From the NCBI GenBank assembly GCA_963555705.1, contig OY743184.1, positions 25,878,639-25,942,638 on the forward strand: a DNA stretch of 64,000 nt, given 5' to 3'. Positions 1 through 11,830 of the stretch are shown here, one piece after another. Below the pieces are notes generated by a model. The model did no database searches. It was given only the letters and a program-made list of their open reading frames with translations, and was not told the DNA's origin. Numbering within the stretch: the stretch's first letter is position 1; each line of letters begins with the position of its first letter. The stretch comes from Ligustrum vulgare (taxonomy: Eukaryota; Streptophyta; Magnoliopsida; Lamiales; Oleaceae). A program made the position numbers and the translations under genes.

Positions 1-1034
1 CGTTCTTAAATTTTTTCTTTCTTTTTTCTTTATACATATTGTTTCATTTTTTTCTTTTTTGAAATCCTGCCCAACACAATGTTGGAGACGGGGCAAGTAT
101 TATTTTTCAATGAACAAAATATTCAGATTGTTGCCTACTTTATTCGTTTATTCATCCATTTGTTTTCATTAAAAATGCTTTTTGTAAGTTTTGATAGATA
201 TACGGATCTATTTATTTTTTTACATTTTCTATGTTGAAATTTTTTGTTAAAAAAATGTTCCTAAATCAAGTCCATGCTAGATCTGATGAAAGCAATGAAA
301 GGATAATATGTTATAAATTTTGACTCACGAATCTTTTACCTTTTTTGGATTTGGATAGAGTTTCACAACAATTTTTTTGTACATACATTATCTCATTCTT
401 TTAGTTATATATATAAATGTTTAATCTGCCTTTTATAAGTTTTGTTTTGAAAGGTATATGACTATTAATTTACTCTTTCTTCATGCTTAACTTTTTGTCA
501 AAAAATGTTCAAAACTCAAAATATATTTGCTAAGTCTTCTTCTTCTTTTAATTTCATTAAGATTGATAAGTACAAAATCGATAGTTTTTAAGGGGAAAAA
601 AAATCTTGTACTGCATTGAAAACAAAAAATTACGTGAATTAGCATGTTGAATTGTTCTCTTGCTACTTATCACAGCGTTTTTAACTATTTTCCTCATTCT
701 ATCTCGATTCTCCATTCTACATATCGTCAAAATGTTTCTATTGGAAGGCTTATCATGTAGTTTCGGTGTTGAGTTTGGAATTGTAATGATGATTAGAAAG
801 AACGTTGTTTTGTCTTTTATACATAAAGAAAAGAAAGAATAATTCAATAAGAAATAGTTCGGAACCCCCTTTTTATCATATTACTAGGAACGCCTATAAT
901 TGAAATATCAAAACATTTTTTCTTGGTGGTTGGAAGATTTATAATACGTATTTCAATACCAAACCGTTTCAAATTCCAGGCTTTTGGAATTTGAATGTTT
1001 TATTATACACTTAATCAGTTGTCTTTATGTTATA
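1..1034. other. AT-rich intergenic stretch without a gene
   Basis: No open reading frame here resembles a known protein. The sequence is AT-rich with T-runs. The right edge is set by the Helitron 3' end at 1035. Confidence 0.6.
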
Positions 1035-1059
1035 CTAGTGCATCACCAGAGCGATGCAC
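1035..1059 (-). mobile_element. Helitron 3' terminus (hairpin plus CTAG)
   Basis: Read on the minus strand, a perfect 7-bp stem (GTGCATC / GATGCAC, 8-nt loop) runs straight into CTAG followed by a T. A hairpin close to a CTRR end, with T as the next host base, is the known signature of Helitron 3' ends. The helicase remnant just upstream is on the same strand and ends here, so signature and coding evidence agree. The stem overlaps the CTAG by one base, closer than the usual several-base gap. Confidence 0.75.
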
Positions 1060-2855
1060 ATAAGTATAACATCAATTGATTTAACTACAAATATTGTCAT
1101 AATAAGTATAAAAGATGCATGAGTACACAATTCGCCATGAGTAATGTCACGATAGTGTTCAACAAACACTTGAAATTGCAATACGTATAAACTATTACAA
1201 ATTCTGTAAACGTCCTTAAATACAACATTTGTCGTACAGTTTGTCAGTTTTCCTTCCTCATCACATATTAACATCTTCAACCCAGCTCGACTTGTAACTA
1301 TGAACACTGCAACATACAACTGTCCGTGATTAAAGATGTATTTTTCAAGAAGAGTCCTACATGAGAGAGCGACTGGCCTTGGCTTTTATTGATTGTCATT
1401 GTGTACCACAAATTCAAAGGGAAGGGCCTTTTTTGAAACTTAAATGGCAATCTCACATTAGAAGGGGTCAATGATATCCTTGGTATGAAAATTTTATGAC
1501 CGGCAATATGTCCAGATAAAATCTTAGCTTCCAAAACATGTGTACCAATTCTTGTAATAATTAATCTTGATTTGTTGCATAGACCTGCAGCATGATCAAT
1601 GTTTCACAACAACATAACTGGAACACCAATCTTCAGGGTTAATTCATGATTCATCGCCCCAAAACACTTAATAGTATTCAAGAATTCTGGAGAATAAAGA
1701 TTTTGTAAAAAATCACCATTCATATCTAATTTGCACGTTGTATCAGAGCTCAAATACGTATGTGCATCAGTCTAACAATTTAAGACCATATATTCATTTA
1801 CAGATTCCACAGCATCCAATGTTGGAGCAAGTATAGCCTTCCCCTGCAAGAATGATATGTCACCAACCTTTTCTGAGATAGATGGATATGTACTATCCAC
1901 AATCGATTGAATCAAGTTATTTGAAACCTTTATCAGGATGTCATCAGGCATTTCTACTATTGCATGACCATCATTTTGACCACCAATTGTTCCTTGACCA
2001 ATGCTCAACATCCAATCAAAAAAAGCTTTCATTTCATTACCCTAGTTATCATCTACAATCCTCTGTAGTCTCATATTCTTCGTCAACCTCAAAACTTTGC
2101 AGTTTCTCCATAGGTATGAAGAGTTAATAGTTGCAACAACAACATCCTGCCTACTTCCTTTCAGAATTACAGGTAAATTTTGTCTGGAATCCCCACCAAA
2201 CACTACTACTTTACCTTCAAAAGGTTTCTCCAAACTACATGGATTTCTTGAATCTCTAAAGATCCCTCATTGTTCTGTCTGAAGCCTCAAAGCAGTACCT
2301 ATTCGTCATGGGTGCTTCATCCCAAATTATATGTTTTGCTTTCGTAATCAATTGTGCCAATGGAATACTTTGTTTAATGTTGCACGTTGAATCTTCATCA
2401 ACATTTAGAGGAATAGAAAATCTAGAATGGGTAGTCCTACCACCTGGTAATAAAAGAGATGCAATCCCATTGGACGCTACATTTAAAACTATATCTCCCT
2501 TTGATCGCAAATCCGTTGAGAGCATTCTCCATACAAATGTCTTGCCAGTCCCCCCATAACCATACAAAGAAAAAAATACACCTCCCTGTTAGGTTTCAAC
2601 TACATGCATTATGGTGTTGTAGGTATCTCCCTGCTCATGTGTCATCATGTCTAGAAACTTAATGTGATCGACAGCTAAAGATTCCCTATCATAGCACACC
2701 TCATCTTGAATAAGCCTATTATAAGACATAATGTTGTCAATGTCAATGGGAAATGGCATCGACTGAAAATCACAAAGACTTCTTCCTCTGCTCTGTAATA
2801 TTTTTTCAATCTCCAAAAGAGCATTACTCTGTAGTTCTTCGTTAGTTAAACGCAA
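1035..2855 (-). pseudogene. Helitron PIF1-like helicase domain, broken
   Basis: This is the helicase half of a plant Helitron RepHel protein, the enzyme that unwinds DNA during rolling-circle transposition. On the minus strand the pieces come in the right order: an N-terminal block (2855-2589), Walker A GGTGKT and Walker B with WDEAP (2567-2256), motif III resembling GGDSRQNLPVI and the NMRL block (2233-2042), a middle block with ILAPT (2032-1772), then VPVML, the TINKSQGQSL motif and a C-terminal YVAV..VTSR block (about 1700-1200). In-frame stops near 2589, 2042, 1772 and about 1606, plus shifts near 2256 and 1320, rule out function. The Rep endonuclease half is missing. The last stop, TAG, lies inside the Helitron CTAG end. 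The family is certain; ownership by this Helitron is inferred from strand and position. Confidence 0.85.
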
Positions 2856-3586
2856 ACCTGTACTTCAAAAAGATGAAGTCATATGGGTTTTACTCATATG
2901 AAGATGAAATGAAGTAAATATTATTATTTTTAAAAGAAATGCAAAAATCTTGAAATATGCAAAAGCATATTAAATATATTAAACGACAATATAAAAAATT
3001 CACATTAACATGTCGAAACACAAAGAGCATCGAAAATAATGTTCTTAGTAAGCCAAGAAGATACCCGGATGATCTAAAACACACTTGCGAATATGAAGGA
3101 CTGCAAAAACCCCATTACAATACTGCAAATCACATAAAAATCTGAAAGCTAAAAATTGTCATCACAACGCAGATTGACATTTCTCTGTTAAAAAAAAAAA
3201 GAATTATTTACCACTGGTTATGTTTCTTAATGGTGGCCTCAGTTAGTTAACCAAACTGATATTGGAATCACTGCATAGGGAACTACCTATAAATATCACT
3301 ATGTACCAAATAGTTGAAGTAAAACATCAAGAAGCAACACTGAAGGTGAGGTTATAGACATACACATTGTTTAGTTTCAAAGTATTTATGTGATCTAATA
3401 ATGCAAACTATATAAATAGAAAAATAAAAACAGGGATGGGGACAGGGACTGGCGGGAGTCTTGACAAATTGTGGATGGTTAAAGCCATTGAGGATCTATT
3501 TGTTGTACATCAAAACACCAGCGAAAAGTATATTATGTAATCCAACAAAAAAAAAAATGTAGGGTTATGAATTTAAATATTAAGTC
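2856..3586. other. No gene seen; probable Helitron interior
   Basis: Short AT-rich frames only, none with recognisable similarity. The stretch probably belongs to the decayed Helitron upstream of its helicase, but I could not place a 5' TC end. Confidence 0.4.
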
Positions 3587-4320
3587 CCTGTTCTCTTTGC
3601 TGTTTTGATGTCGTTTTCTGTTTTTATTTTCGAAAACGCTAAAAACGCGTTCTCTTTACCATTTTCGAAAAACGCATTTTGGAAAACAAAAAAAAAAATT
3701 GTACACAAAACGCAAAACGGCCAGAACCTCGTTTTGAGCGTTTTGTGTGTATTTCGACAAAAAATGTTCAAAACGCGGGGATTTTTTTTTTTTTTTAAAG
3801 AATTATCTTAACTTAGAACTAAACTTAATATAAAGTTTTTATTTTTTTATTACTTTTTTTTAGAATTATCCTAACTTGGAACTAAGTGAGAATTCTTGTT
3901 ATTATATTTCAAAAAATGTACTGATAAATGGACTCTGGTGGTTCTGAAAGAACTTGCATTTTCTGAATTTTAATAGAAGTAGAGCTTTTTCAAATCTCGA
4001 ACCTGACCAAGCTGTGTTAATATAGACTCTTAATGCTCACATTAGTGTGTTTCATGTAACCATGTTTTCAGTGTATTGTGAAAGAAAATTTGAGTTTGAA
4101 TTAGTAGTATTCTGCAAGCAAATTAATTAAAAATAGTTTAAGTAGTATTCTGCAAAATTTCAAACAGAACGTGTTTTCCAGCTTTTTATTTTCAAAAACA
4201 GTTTTCAGAAATGACAAACCAAACGCGTTTTCAACAAATTTGAAAACAAAAATAAAAACAGGAAACACAAAACATTTTCGAAAATGAAAATACAAAATAA
4301 AATACAAACAGAACGCCACC
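3587..4320. mobile_element. Non-autonomous inverted-repeat element (MITE-like)
   Basis: The two ends are imperfect inverted repeats rich in GTTCTGTTTG / TTTTCGAAAA / AACGCGTT words; the left arm is about 3587-3760 and the right arm about 4150-4320. A 6-bp direct repeat TAAGTC flanks it (3581-3586 and 4321-4326). No transposase is encoded. The superfamily is not settled: 6 bp does not fit hAT (8) or Mutator (9) unless the duplication has decayed. Confidence 0.5.
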
Positions 4321-4870
4321 TAAGTCTTGTAATTTTTTATTTTTATTTTAGGTATGTAAGTACTGTAATGCTGTAAATTCATTACAGCAGAGAATCAATC
4401 AATTTTTTCTATTGTAATCCTCAAGTTGTCGGCATCCAAAATTTTTAGGTACCCTAGAAAAATAAAAAATTTGCATCGCGCCAATGGGGAATATTGAAAA
4501 ATGTTGTCCCCACTAAATGACACAAAACATCAGGAATAGGTGAACACGGTTCATCAGTGTCACGAAAAGCAGTCACCTAAATTTTTTATTCATTTGCCTG
4601 AATGTAGCATAATTTATTTGTGCGCGTGTGTTTATCTATTCATGCAACAATCGATATAATAGTAGCGTATTGAAAATTACCTAAATCTGAAGTTAAATCC
4701 AACTGCAGACTCTTCGTAGTACTCCGTTGCTTGTTTTCCATCTCATTTTTATCTCCTTTTTTTGTTAATATACAATGCAACTTCTAATGATAATAGATGA
4801 GTAAACTAGGAAACAAATCCCAAAGAATAAGGAAATAAATAAAATTCCTAAATTCACGCGTATAATTATT
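4321..4870. other. No gene seen
   Basis: AT-rich sequence without recognisable coding or repeat structure. Confidence 0.5.
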
Positions 4871-4871
4871 T

Positions 4872-5100
4872 ACGGCCGTGAACCTTCACTTTACGGCCGT
4901 AAGGCCCTTTCTGTTCCAACATTACGGCCGTGAGACTATTTTTACGGCCGTAAGCCAAATTTCTGAAAATCTTGTTTTTGACCCGAGGCTGCGTTACGGC
5001 CGTGATAAAAGCTTCTTACGGTCGTAAACTCAATTCTTCAAAATTCCTGTTTTTCCACAGTAGACTCGTTACGGCCGTGAGTAATATATGTTACGGCCGT
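4872..5100. repeat. Paired ACGGCCGT palindromes in LTR-derived DNA
   Basis: Eight copies of the 8-bp palindrome ACGGCCGT (one reads ACGGTCGT) start at 4872, 4893, 4924, 4944, 4996, 5018, 5071 and 5093. They form four pairs with 20-22 bp between pair members and 52, 72 and 75 bp between pairs. Most are flanked to give TTACGGCCGTAA or TTACGGCCGTGA. They are GC-rich islands in AT-rich DNA. A mirror-image array lies at 22551-22782, and a related one lies in the solo LTR at 14181-15799, so the array probably belongs to a Ty3 LTR. Confidence 0.8.
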
Positions 5101-5310
5101 AAAATTTAAGATTTCAAAATTTTCTTCGACGGCTTGAATGAGGTTGATCCACTCGTCGTTTCAACTAGCTTCCAACATGGAAATTGTTCATTTCCCTATG
5201 TCGAATGTTGTTGCGTCGTCCGTGACTTGACTTCTCCTTTGAGCTCCTATCCTGGATCACATCATTGAATGGATTATGATCCGGGATTTTTATTCCAAAC
5301 TAGATGTTAA

Positions 5311-6012
5311 TTGGATCATAAGGGGTGCAGTTTGGCGATTGATGGAAAGTGCTTTACTAATTTCGTTAGTAGCACCGTTGTTGAAAAATTAGGATTGCCC
5401 CTAGAACCACACTATAAACCTTATAGGATGACGTGGATGAGGGAGTTTGGGAATTTCAAAGTAACCAAACAAGTTCTAGTACCTATTGTCCAGGGAAGGT
5501 ATAGTGAGGATGTATGGTGTGATGTAGTGCCATTGAAATCTTATCATATTTTATTGGGAAAACCTTGGAGACGTAGGAGGGAGGCTGTTTATGATAAGAG
5601 TATGCACATATACCAATTCCTTAAGAAAGAGAAAACATGTGTACTATACGGGTTGACATTAGAGGAAGCACTAGAAGATTCACGAATGGTAAGGAAGGAG
5701 AGTGAAAGGTGGTGTAATAGGAGGCATCGTGGGGATAAGGATATTGAAAAGAAGGAGGGGGAGTTTAAGTTAAAAATGGATAAACAAACTCCAAAATTTG
5801 ATGAGGAGAAGGTGGAGTTGGGAAGCGAGGAATTGATTAGGAATGAAATTGTTGATGATAAGAGGAATGAAATGAAAGTTGATGTAGGAATTCAAAATTT
5901 GAGCTTTGAATTGGTAGATACACATTTGAATACTGTTGAGGGAGTGCATGAAATTAGTGATAAAAATTTGGAGGTAGAAGATGTGGTTAATCAATGGGCT
6001 CAAGGGCTTTAG
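5311..6012 (+). pseudogene. Ty3/gypsy retropepsin-like fragment
   Basis: A 233-residue open frame resembles the aspartic-protease region of plant Ty3/gypsy Gag-Pol. After an opening CSLAIDG block (the family usually has CSLIIDGG, with D catalytic) come EKLGLP, a WCDVVP block and the LLGKPWRR motif (family LLGRPWQ). The last 110 residues are charged and repetitive, as in the linker between protease and reverse transcriptase. The residue after the DG pair is K rather than G, so the catalytic loop looks damaged. No reverse transcriptase or integrase follows; LTR-like DNA begins directly after the stop. The start shown is simply the first Met in a frame that was originally longer. A partial inverted copy lies at 23299-23394. 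Confidence 0.75.
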
Positions 6013-6505
6013 CCCATGAGTTTTGCTTAGTGGCCCATTTCTACTTGAAAAACACATATTATCTATTCAATGGTTGACTTGACTGTACATTTATTTTGGC
6101 TTGAATATTTAATTTTCTGTCAAGCCTGCTATGACTCCGATTGTCGCGGGTCCGGAACACATCATACCCTCCACACTTAACCTAGTTTTGACCCTATTTA
6201 TAGGGATGTAATTTTCATTATTCATTACAGACAACTTTGATATTAATATTGAGAGGCAAATTGCTTTCACAATCCTTATTCTTCATTGAATAAAATTCGA
6301 ACTTGCGAGTTTAATTCTTGTTTGTTCAAATCTTGGGTGAGATTTATTTTCATTGTGATCAAGAGGTCAACATATCAATTGATTGTGTTGGTTGCTTTGT
6401 TCAATTAATTTGAATCAATCTCTAAATCGTGATTCTTTGACGTTCTTGGGTCGACTCCAATAACTTGTGGATTGCGTAGCTACAATTGCTACGTGGTTTG
6501 TATCA
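6013..6505 (+). mobile_element. LTR end of a Ty3-type element
   Basis: The stretch ends in TATCA two bases before a primer-binding site, as LTRs do. The left edge is uncertain; 5992-6168 is shared in inverted orientation with 23559-23742. Since a PBS follows, this was a 5' LTR relative to the DNA on its right, yet a protease fragment abuts its left, so two element copies are probably fused here. Confidence 0.6.
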
Positions 6506-6507
6506 TT

Positions 6508-6519
6508 TGGTATCAAAGC
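6508..6519 (+). other. Primer-binding site, initiator tRNA-Met type
   Basis: TGGTATCAAAGC differs by one base from TGGTATCAGAGC, the usual complement of the 3' end of plant initiator tRNA-Met. It sits two bases after the LTR end. Confidence 0.7.
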
Positions 6520-7076
6520 TTAGGCTCCAAAAATCAAGGTTATATCTTTATTTTGTTTTCTTGAGTTTTCTATCCAGTTTGATTTTTATATTTATCATCG
6601 AGTCCCATAAAAATCATCCATATCTTGTTGAGTGTTTTGTTTTTCAGTTTTTTTTTTGCGTTCTTCTTTTTCTTGAGTTTGTTGAGTCTTTAATCCAGAA
6701 AATCATTCCAAAAAATTTCAAAAGTGTTTGTTTTGCTTAATTCTTTTCCGAATTAAGTTTCGTTTGTTTTGTCGTGTTCGTTGTCGAATTTTCGGATTTA
6801 TAAGAAAAGAAAAAAAAAAAAAGATTTTTTTTGGTTCTGAGATGATTAGTATAGAGAATATTTTGGTTATGCGATTTTTGAATTATAGTGCTGCTCCACG
6901 ATGGGAGTTAAGTGAATTGTTTAGCATCCTTAATTAGTAAGAGTATTATATGATATTTAAAATATAAATGAAAGTTGTGCGTTGGAATATGAAAATCATT
7001 CTTTAATGATGCACAAATATTAAAGTAGGAATAATGAACTACCTCGATGTACTAATCAATTAATTAATAATTAGAA
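6520..7076. other. Retroelement leader remnant; no gene
   Basis: T-rich sequence after the PBS, as in the untranslated leader of an LTR element. No gag follows; similarity to anything known is lost by about 6900. Confidence 0.4.
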
Positions 7077-8556
7077 TGACACAAGCCCTTTATAAAATAC
7101 ACATTATCAATTTACTGAATTATAACATGCAATATAAATTTAAAATGTATAATTAATTTTAACTAGACATTGATTGTGACGCAAAACTGAAGTTTTGATT
7201 AAATAGACATTCACTTAATTAAACAATTAAAAACGCTAAAACAGAAAAAATTCAACCGCCTGATAGACTATATTAAACTGCAAATTTGATAATGGAATCG
7301 ACCTCAACAAGGTAAACTAGGTTGGGATGCTATAGAGCGCTACGAGGCGTTTCCGAAAACATATTATAATAGAAATTCTGACACTGATTCAGAAAGTTAT
7401 GCCTGTTTCTTCGAAATTGCTCATTTTACCAATTTTCGGTCCAAATCTTCTTCAAACTCTAACTTCAATTGTCCTACATCAACTTGATATTTACAAATTG
7501 AACCAAATTAACATAATCAAAATACCTAAAGTCAATATTATAAAATGTTCTTATTTAAATTCTCGAGAAAGTGAACCACGAACACATAATTTGTACTCGA
7601 AATTCTTTTTTTTTTTTAAATCAAAGGATCAGTCTAAAATTTCTAAAGTATATCTAGTAGGTTATAATAACAGTAAATGTTAAATATTGAATGAAATACT
7701 TTGAATATCCCGTATATGTAGAGATGGCAAAAAAACCTAATCCGACGGGAACCCGCCCCTAATGGGGCAAAAAAAACCCGCCCCTAATGGGGCAAAAAAA
7801 ACCCGCCCCGAGGGTCAGCGGGGCGGGTATGGGGCGATTTTTTCCGACCTGGGTGGGTCGCGGGGCGGGTGCGGGTTTGGTTGTCCCGACCCGAACCCGC
7901 CCCGATTAAATAAATTAATAAAAAATAATAAGGAAAAAATTAAAAAAAAATTAAACGGGGCGGGTAGATTGACCCGCCTCGCCCCGAATCCAAACCCGCC
8001 CGAACCCGAAATTCGCGGGTCGCAAGACATGTTTGAAATTGAAAATTTCTCACGGGTCGGGGGACCCGACCCGAACCCGCCCCGTTGCAATCACTGTATA
8101 AGACCAACCACCATTTCCTCAATAAAAGAATTGTTAACATGAAGAACCAAAACACTGTAAATTATAAAATCTAAATTGCAAAGAGACAAAATCAATAACT
8201 AAACATAACATGTAGATTGTTTGAATGACATACTTGGAAACATCCCGTATAAGTACAACCACCATTTATTCAATATATAATAGACAACAAACAATTTGAT
8301 CATTACAACGACACAACCCCTTACAAAATACACATTATCAATTTACTGAATTATAATGTGTTATTTAAATTTAAAAATGTGTAATTAATTTTAAGTAGTC
8401 ATTGATTGATATATACAAATAAAATAATTCAATTTTCAATAAAAGAATTGTTAACATGAAGAACCAGGAGATTGTAAAACAGAAATTATATAGCAAAGAG
8501 ACAATTAGAAACTGAACATAATAGCTAGATAGATTGAATAACGTACTTCAAATCTC
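7077..8556. repeat. Block of diverged direct repeats
   Basis: A unit of about 100 bp at 7077-7176 recurs at 8309-8408 (both contain ATACACATTATCAATTTACT). A second unit at about 8097-8240 recurs at 8430-8556, about 317 bp downstream (both contain AATAAAAGAATTGTTAAC). The words CCCGTATA and ACCACCATTT also recur near 7710, 8097 and 8248. The block lies upstream of the hAT element and beside the replication protein A remnant; it may be Helitron interior. Confidence 0.6.
7720..8095. mobile_element. Short hAT-type non-autonomous element, GC-rich
   Basis: The ends AGAGATGGCAA and (inverted) AGTGATTGCAA are imperfect terminal repeats. Flanking octamers GTATATGT (7712-7719) and GTATAAGA (8096-8103) match at six of eight bases, which fits an old 8-bp hAT duplication. 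The interior is made of CCCGCCCC / GGGCGGGT / CCCGACCCGAACCC words, a style common in small plant hAT elements. The open frames in it are low-complexity and not genes. Confidence 0.6.
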
Positions 8557-8712
8557 CAATGCAATACAATCACTATACAATCTGAAATAACCAAAAAGGT
8601 ACATTTTTTTATGGAATAGAAATAGCTAGATAAGTAATAGAGAGTTCAACAACATTCACAAAATAAAAATAAACACCACCTATAATTATTTGTTCTCCTC
8701 GAGCTTCACAAT

Positions 8713-10760
8713 TCAGCAGATCTTGCTGGTAGACATCCCAGTAGATAGCCCACCTACGCGATCACAACTTCTTGTATCACTCTCTGTTGCTTCGCGACTA
8801 ATTTTTGAAGGAACCTTAATGAGCGTGCTGACTTCATCATCAGACTGGGAACCAGTATCCTGAATCCTGATGCATAAATTGCATTAAAAAACATATTCAT
8901 AAAGTTACCTAGTGATCTAGATTGTTCCTGCTCTTGTATTTTTCAATTATCTTTGCATCCTCCGTCATCCGAATAACTGAAAAACACCATCACCATCTTT
9001 GATGTTTTTATCCTTTACTGGGATTTTAAAAAGAGCTTCCTTGTTAACCACGCGATCTAGCTCCTTAGGAAAAACGTCATCCTCAAAGCCACCCTAAGGG
9101 AAAATTCTTGATCAATAACACCAACATATTAAATTTGCACTAAGAGATTGTAACTTAATACATTACATACCACAATTCCCAACTCTCTAATGCAATGTTC
9201 CGGCATCCCAAGAAGGATGTTGCACTCGCGGTCCCATAATAGTTGGGATGCATTTGCAGCCCCATCACCAACTGAAACCCGAATCTTATATCTTGGATTA
9301 CCATCATTGCAAAATTCTTCACAATTTTCACAGTAAAATCCATCGCTGTGCTCACTGAGTTTCCTTGGACACTTCTTGCATCCTTGATACCGCTAATTCT
9401 TCTAAGACTCTACTTTCCCAATAGTTCCATCAACAAAGTACTCTCCAGGCTAGGAGAGTATAGTTCAGTAAAAAAAAAAAAAAAAAAATTAGATCATATC
9501 TCAGAAAAATGTGTAGGCGTTATGTACATCATATGATTCAATAAATCTATTACCTCTTTACAGACCAATAGCTCTCCCACCGTCAACACATTTGAAGCAC
9601 TGGACTCCAAATCGTCGGCTATCAAGTAAACTGAAGATGAGGACATCTGTGTTATCCCATGGGGAATCGATTCTCTCCCACTCAATAACCTTTTGACATA
9701 TAATTTTTTAAAATCAAAATATGAATTAAAATGAAAATGAGAATAATAATAATAGGATCAAAAGATTGATCATCTTACATATTACGAAATACTGCAATTT
9801 CTTGTGTAGATGTGTTAACCAAAACCTTAGATCAGTAAAATGCATTAGACAACCTAACTATCCCTGAAAAGTTATAATTACAAATATTATCTTAACAATT
9901 ATCGAACAATATCACAAACACAAAATAATATTACCATAAATAAATATCTCACATACCCAAAAATGTCTTTACACATCCTAGTTGAACAATAACAATGACA
10001 GGTTCATTGGTATTATTATCTAGATAGTTGTTAACTACTTCAGCATATTCTTCCCAAAATGAACATGGAAGTTTGTCTCCACTGTGATTAAAATTACATA
10101 GTTAGAAGATTGTATAATTTATTCACATCATGAAAAAACGTAAACATAATATATTGCTAAGTACTTTAGGTCATCGAGGATTATGTCAATGGATCGTGCC
10201 CCATTTCCTTGCCGCAAAAAACAACTATTGTCCTTAGCGACTACTTCTCCAATAACATCTAGGAACATGTAAACACCATAACGTCAGAGGGTGAACACCA
10301 CTATAATATTAGAGAAGAAAATAAAAACCAAATCAGAAATGATATATCAGTCATAAGAAAAAATTAAAAAAAAAAAAAAAACCAGGATAATGTACCGAAC
10401 AAAACAATTTCGTCTCGAATCTGATCGTCTAAAATCTCATTGAAAGGCTTGAACTTGAAAACAGATTTAGGAAAAGCATCGTCATCAAACTCACAGTTTT
10501 GTTTGTTTGGTGAAATGTATCTTCATTTCGTGTCCAATTTCTTTGTATTTCGTTCTATTCAGTGAAAATCTAAAACCACGCATGCAGTATAAATGGCCTT
10601 CCTGGATATTATTGTTGTACATGTCTATCAAATCTCTCTTATGTAAACGAAACGTAGAGTATGAAAATATTCTAAAGAATAAGGAAAAAAGTTGAAATTA
10701 AAATACAAAGTAATACCTCTTCATCAATGAGTATCATCTCCAGTGTTGAAGGTTGCTACT
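8713..10760 (-). pseudogene. Replication protein A 70-kDa (RPA1-like), broken
   Basis: On the minus strand several exon-like blocks follow the order of a plant RPA1-type single-strand DNA-binding protein: LEMILIDEE (about 10757-10727); a first OB-fold block with GHLYCMRGFRFS and KIHFTKQTK, then FKFKPFNEIL (10665-10395); DVIGEVV with IDIILDD (about 10265-10172); LPCSFWEEYAEVV with PVIVIVQLG (about 10080-9965); GIVRLSNAF (about 9865-9780); and a zinc-ribbon OB fold with GCKKC, YCENC, then RYKIRVSVGDG and LLWDREC (about 9440-9170); last FPKELDRVV and an acidic tail ending at 8713. Damage includes a TGA at 9834-9832, two TAG stops just before the zinc ribbon, and frameshifts after FTKQTK and near 8960. 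Plant Helitrons often carry RPA-like genes, and strand and spacing fit the Helitron ending at 1035; a host RPA fragment is the alternative. Confidence 0.8.
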
Positions 10761-11099
10761 GTCGTTAGATTTTGGCACAATCCATTTCCGACACAACCTG
10801 ACCTTGAAACACCATACCCTTCAACGGTTATCGGACTCCCTAAGTGGTGCGACCAGTGGAACCATTGTTTGTATTTCTCTTGAAGACATGCTCTGAATTT
10901 GGAAGAATTTTTATTGGCAAATGTTCACTCCAGCTCGTATAAGAGGTATTGCACAATCACATTGAGATTTGAATGGATGGTGTAAATGTTAAAAGTATGA
11001 TTACATATACACAATAGTTCTGGAGTGGAATATGAAACATCATAGTTCAAGGAGGAAAAAAGAATTCAGAGAACTACATCTGGAATGAAAAACGAAAAA
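10761..11099. other. No gene seen; Helitron flank or repeat DNA
   Basis: Sequence upstream of the RPA-like remnant. A phrase near 11028 (GGAATATGAAAC) recurs at 11837, 12031 and in weaker form at 12119, so the stretch is part of a diffuse repeat that the LINE later split. Confidence 0.4.
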
Positions 11100-11111
11100 A
11101 AAAAAGGGAAT

Positions 11112-11830
11112 TTTTTTTTTTTTTTTTTTAATTTTTTTTTTGATAAAATCCCATCAGAGTTTTGGTGTGGTTTTTATGCCTCCATCGCAACTCCTATGGG
11201 GGTTAGGATGCCCCTACCCTTTTATTGAACAAAATCAAAATTACACCTAAAAGGAGGGGAACATAGAGTCAAACCTCCCAAAGGGGTGCCTATTTACAAA
11301 TATGAAAGGAGAAACAACTAGAGTGATGTAAACGATTCCACAAAGCCAAACATGAATGCAAGCAAGAAAAGCTGAAAAACAGGAGAAATAAACTCTCTAA
11401 CAATGAAACAAACAAACAAATCAAAGAAAATCAACCAAAGATGACCAAGCCTCCTGTCATGTGAGAATCTGATCATAATCCCAGATCAAACATAGCCTCA
11501 CCATTCTACCAGTTGCCATTGAACATCCTTACCAGCAGGCTATCCATAGAAACCCAGTCTATCATTACCAACTCCCTCGAATGCAATCTACTCTGACAAA
11601 ACACGACAACCTGATCCATCCAATCTGAGGAGTTCTCTCATTTTATTATCAAATTCTGCTGGCTTCAAAATTCTGTAACCGTTCTCTTTATAACCTGTGT
11701 TCGCTAACCAGGCTGCAACTTTGTTAGCCTCTCTCCATACATGTGTAAATTTGTGTTCCAACCTCTGAAGTTTAAGGAAGATGCTTTCCACTAGATATTG
11801 AACAGACCAAGGGCCATTCTCTTTATCAAC
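11112..11830 (-). mobile_element. 5'-truncated LINE with target duplication
   Basis: A minus-strand insert ends in an A-rich tail (the T-runs at 11112-11151 on the plus strand) and is flanked by the exact 12-bp repeat AAAAAAGGGAAT at 11100-11111 and 11831-11842. Tail, truncation and variable-length duplication are the marks of target-primed reverse transcription. Only the 3' end of ORF2 is present. Confidence 0.85.
11588..11830 (-). pseudogene. LINE ORF2 RNase H-like C-terminus
   Basis: The frame holds an RNase H-like ending of the plant LINE type: a leucine-rich helix, then HVWREANKVAAWLANTG (the conserved REAN..AD.LA motif, with AAW in place of the usual ADxL). The open frame runs on to 11875, but its first 15 residues come from the target-site copy and flanking DNA, not from the LINE. 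Truncation at 11830 leaves it without reverse transcriptase, so it is dead. Confidence 0.75.

Noticed and set aside
4872..5100. CRISPR array
   Set aside because: Repeats are 8-12 bp palindromes with unequal spacers in plant LTR DNA; no cas genes.
5770..6057. Minus-strand 95-codon frame
   Set aside because: Antisense shadow of the Ty3 protease linker.
7762..8142. 126-codon frame with counterparts on the other strand
   Set aside because: Low-complexity Gly/Pro/Arg translation of CCCGCCCC-type words inside a small hAT element.
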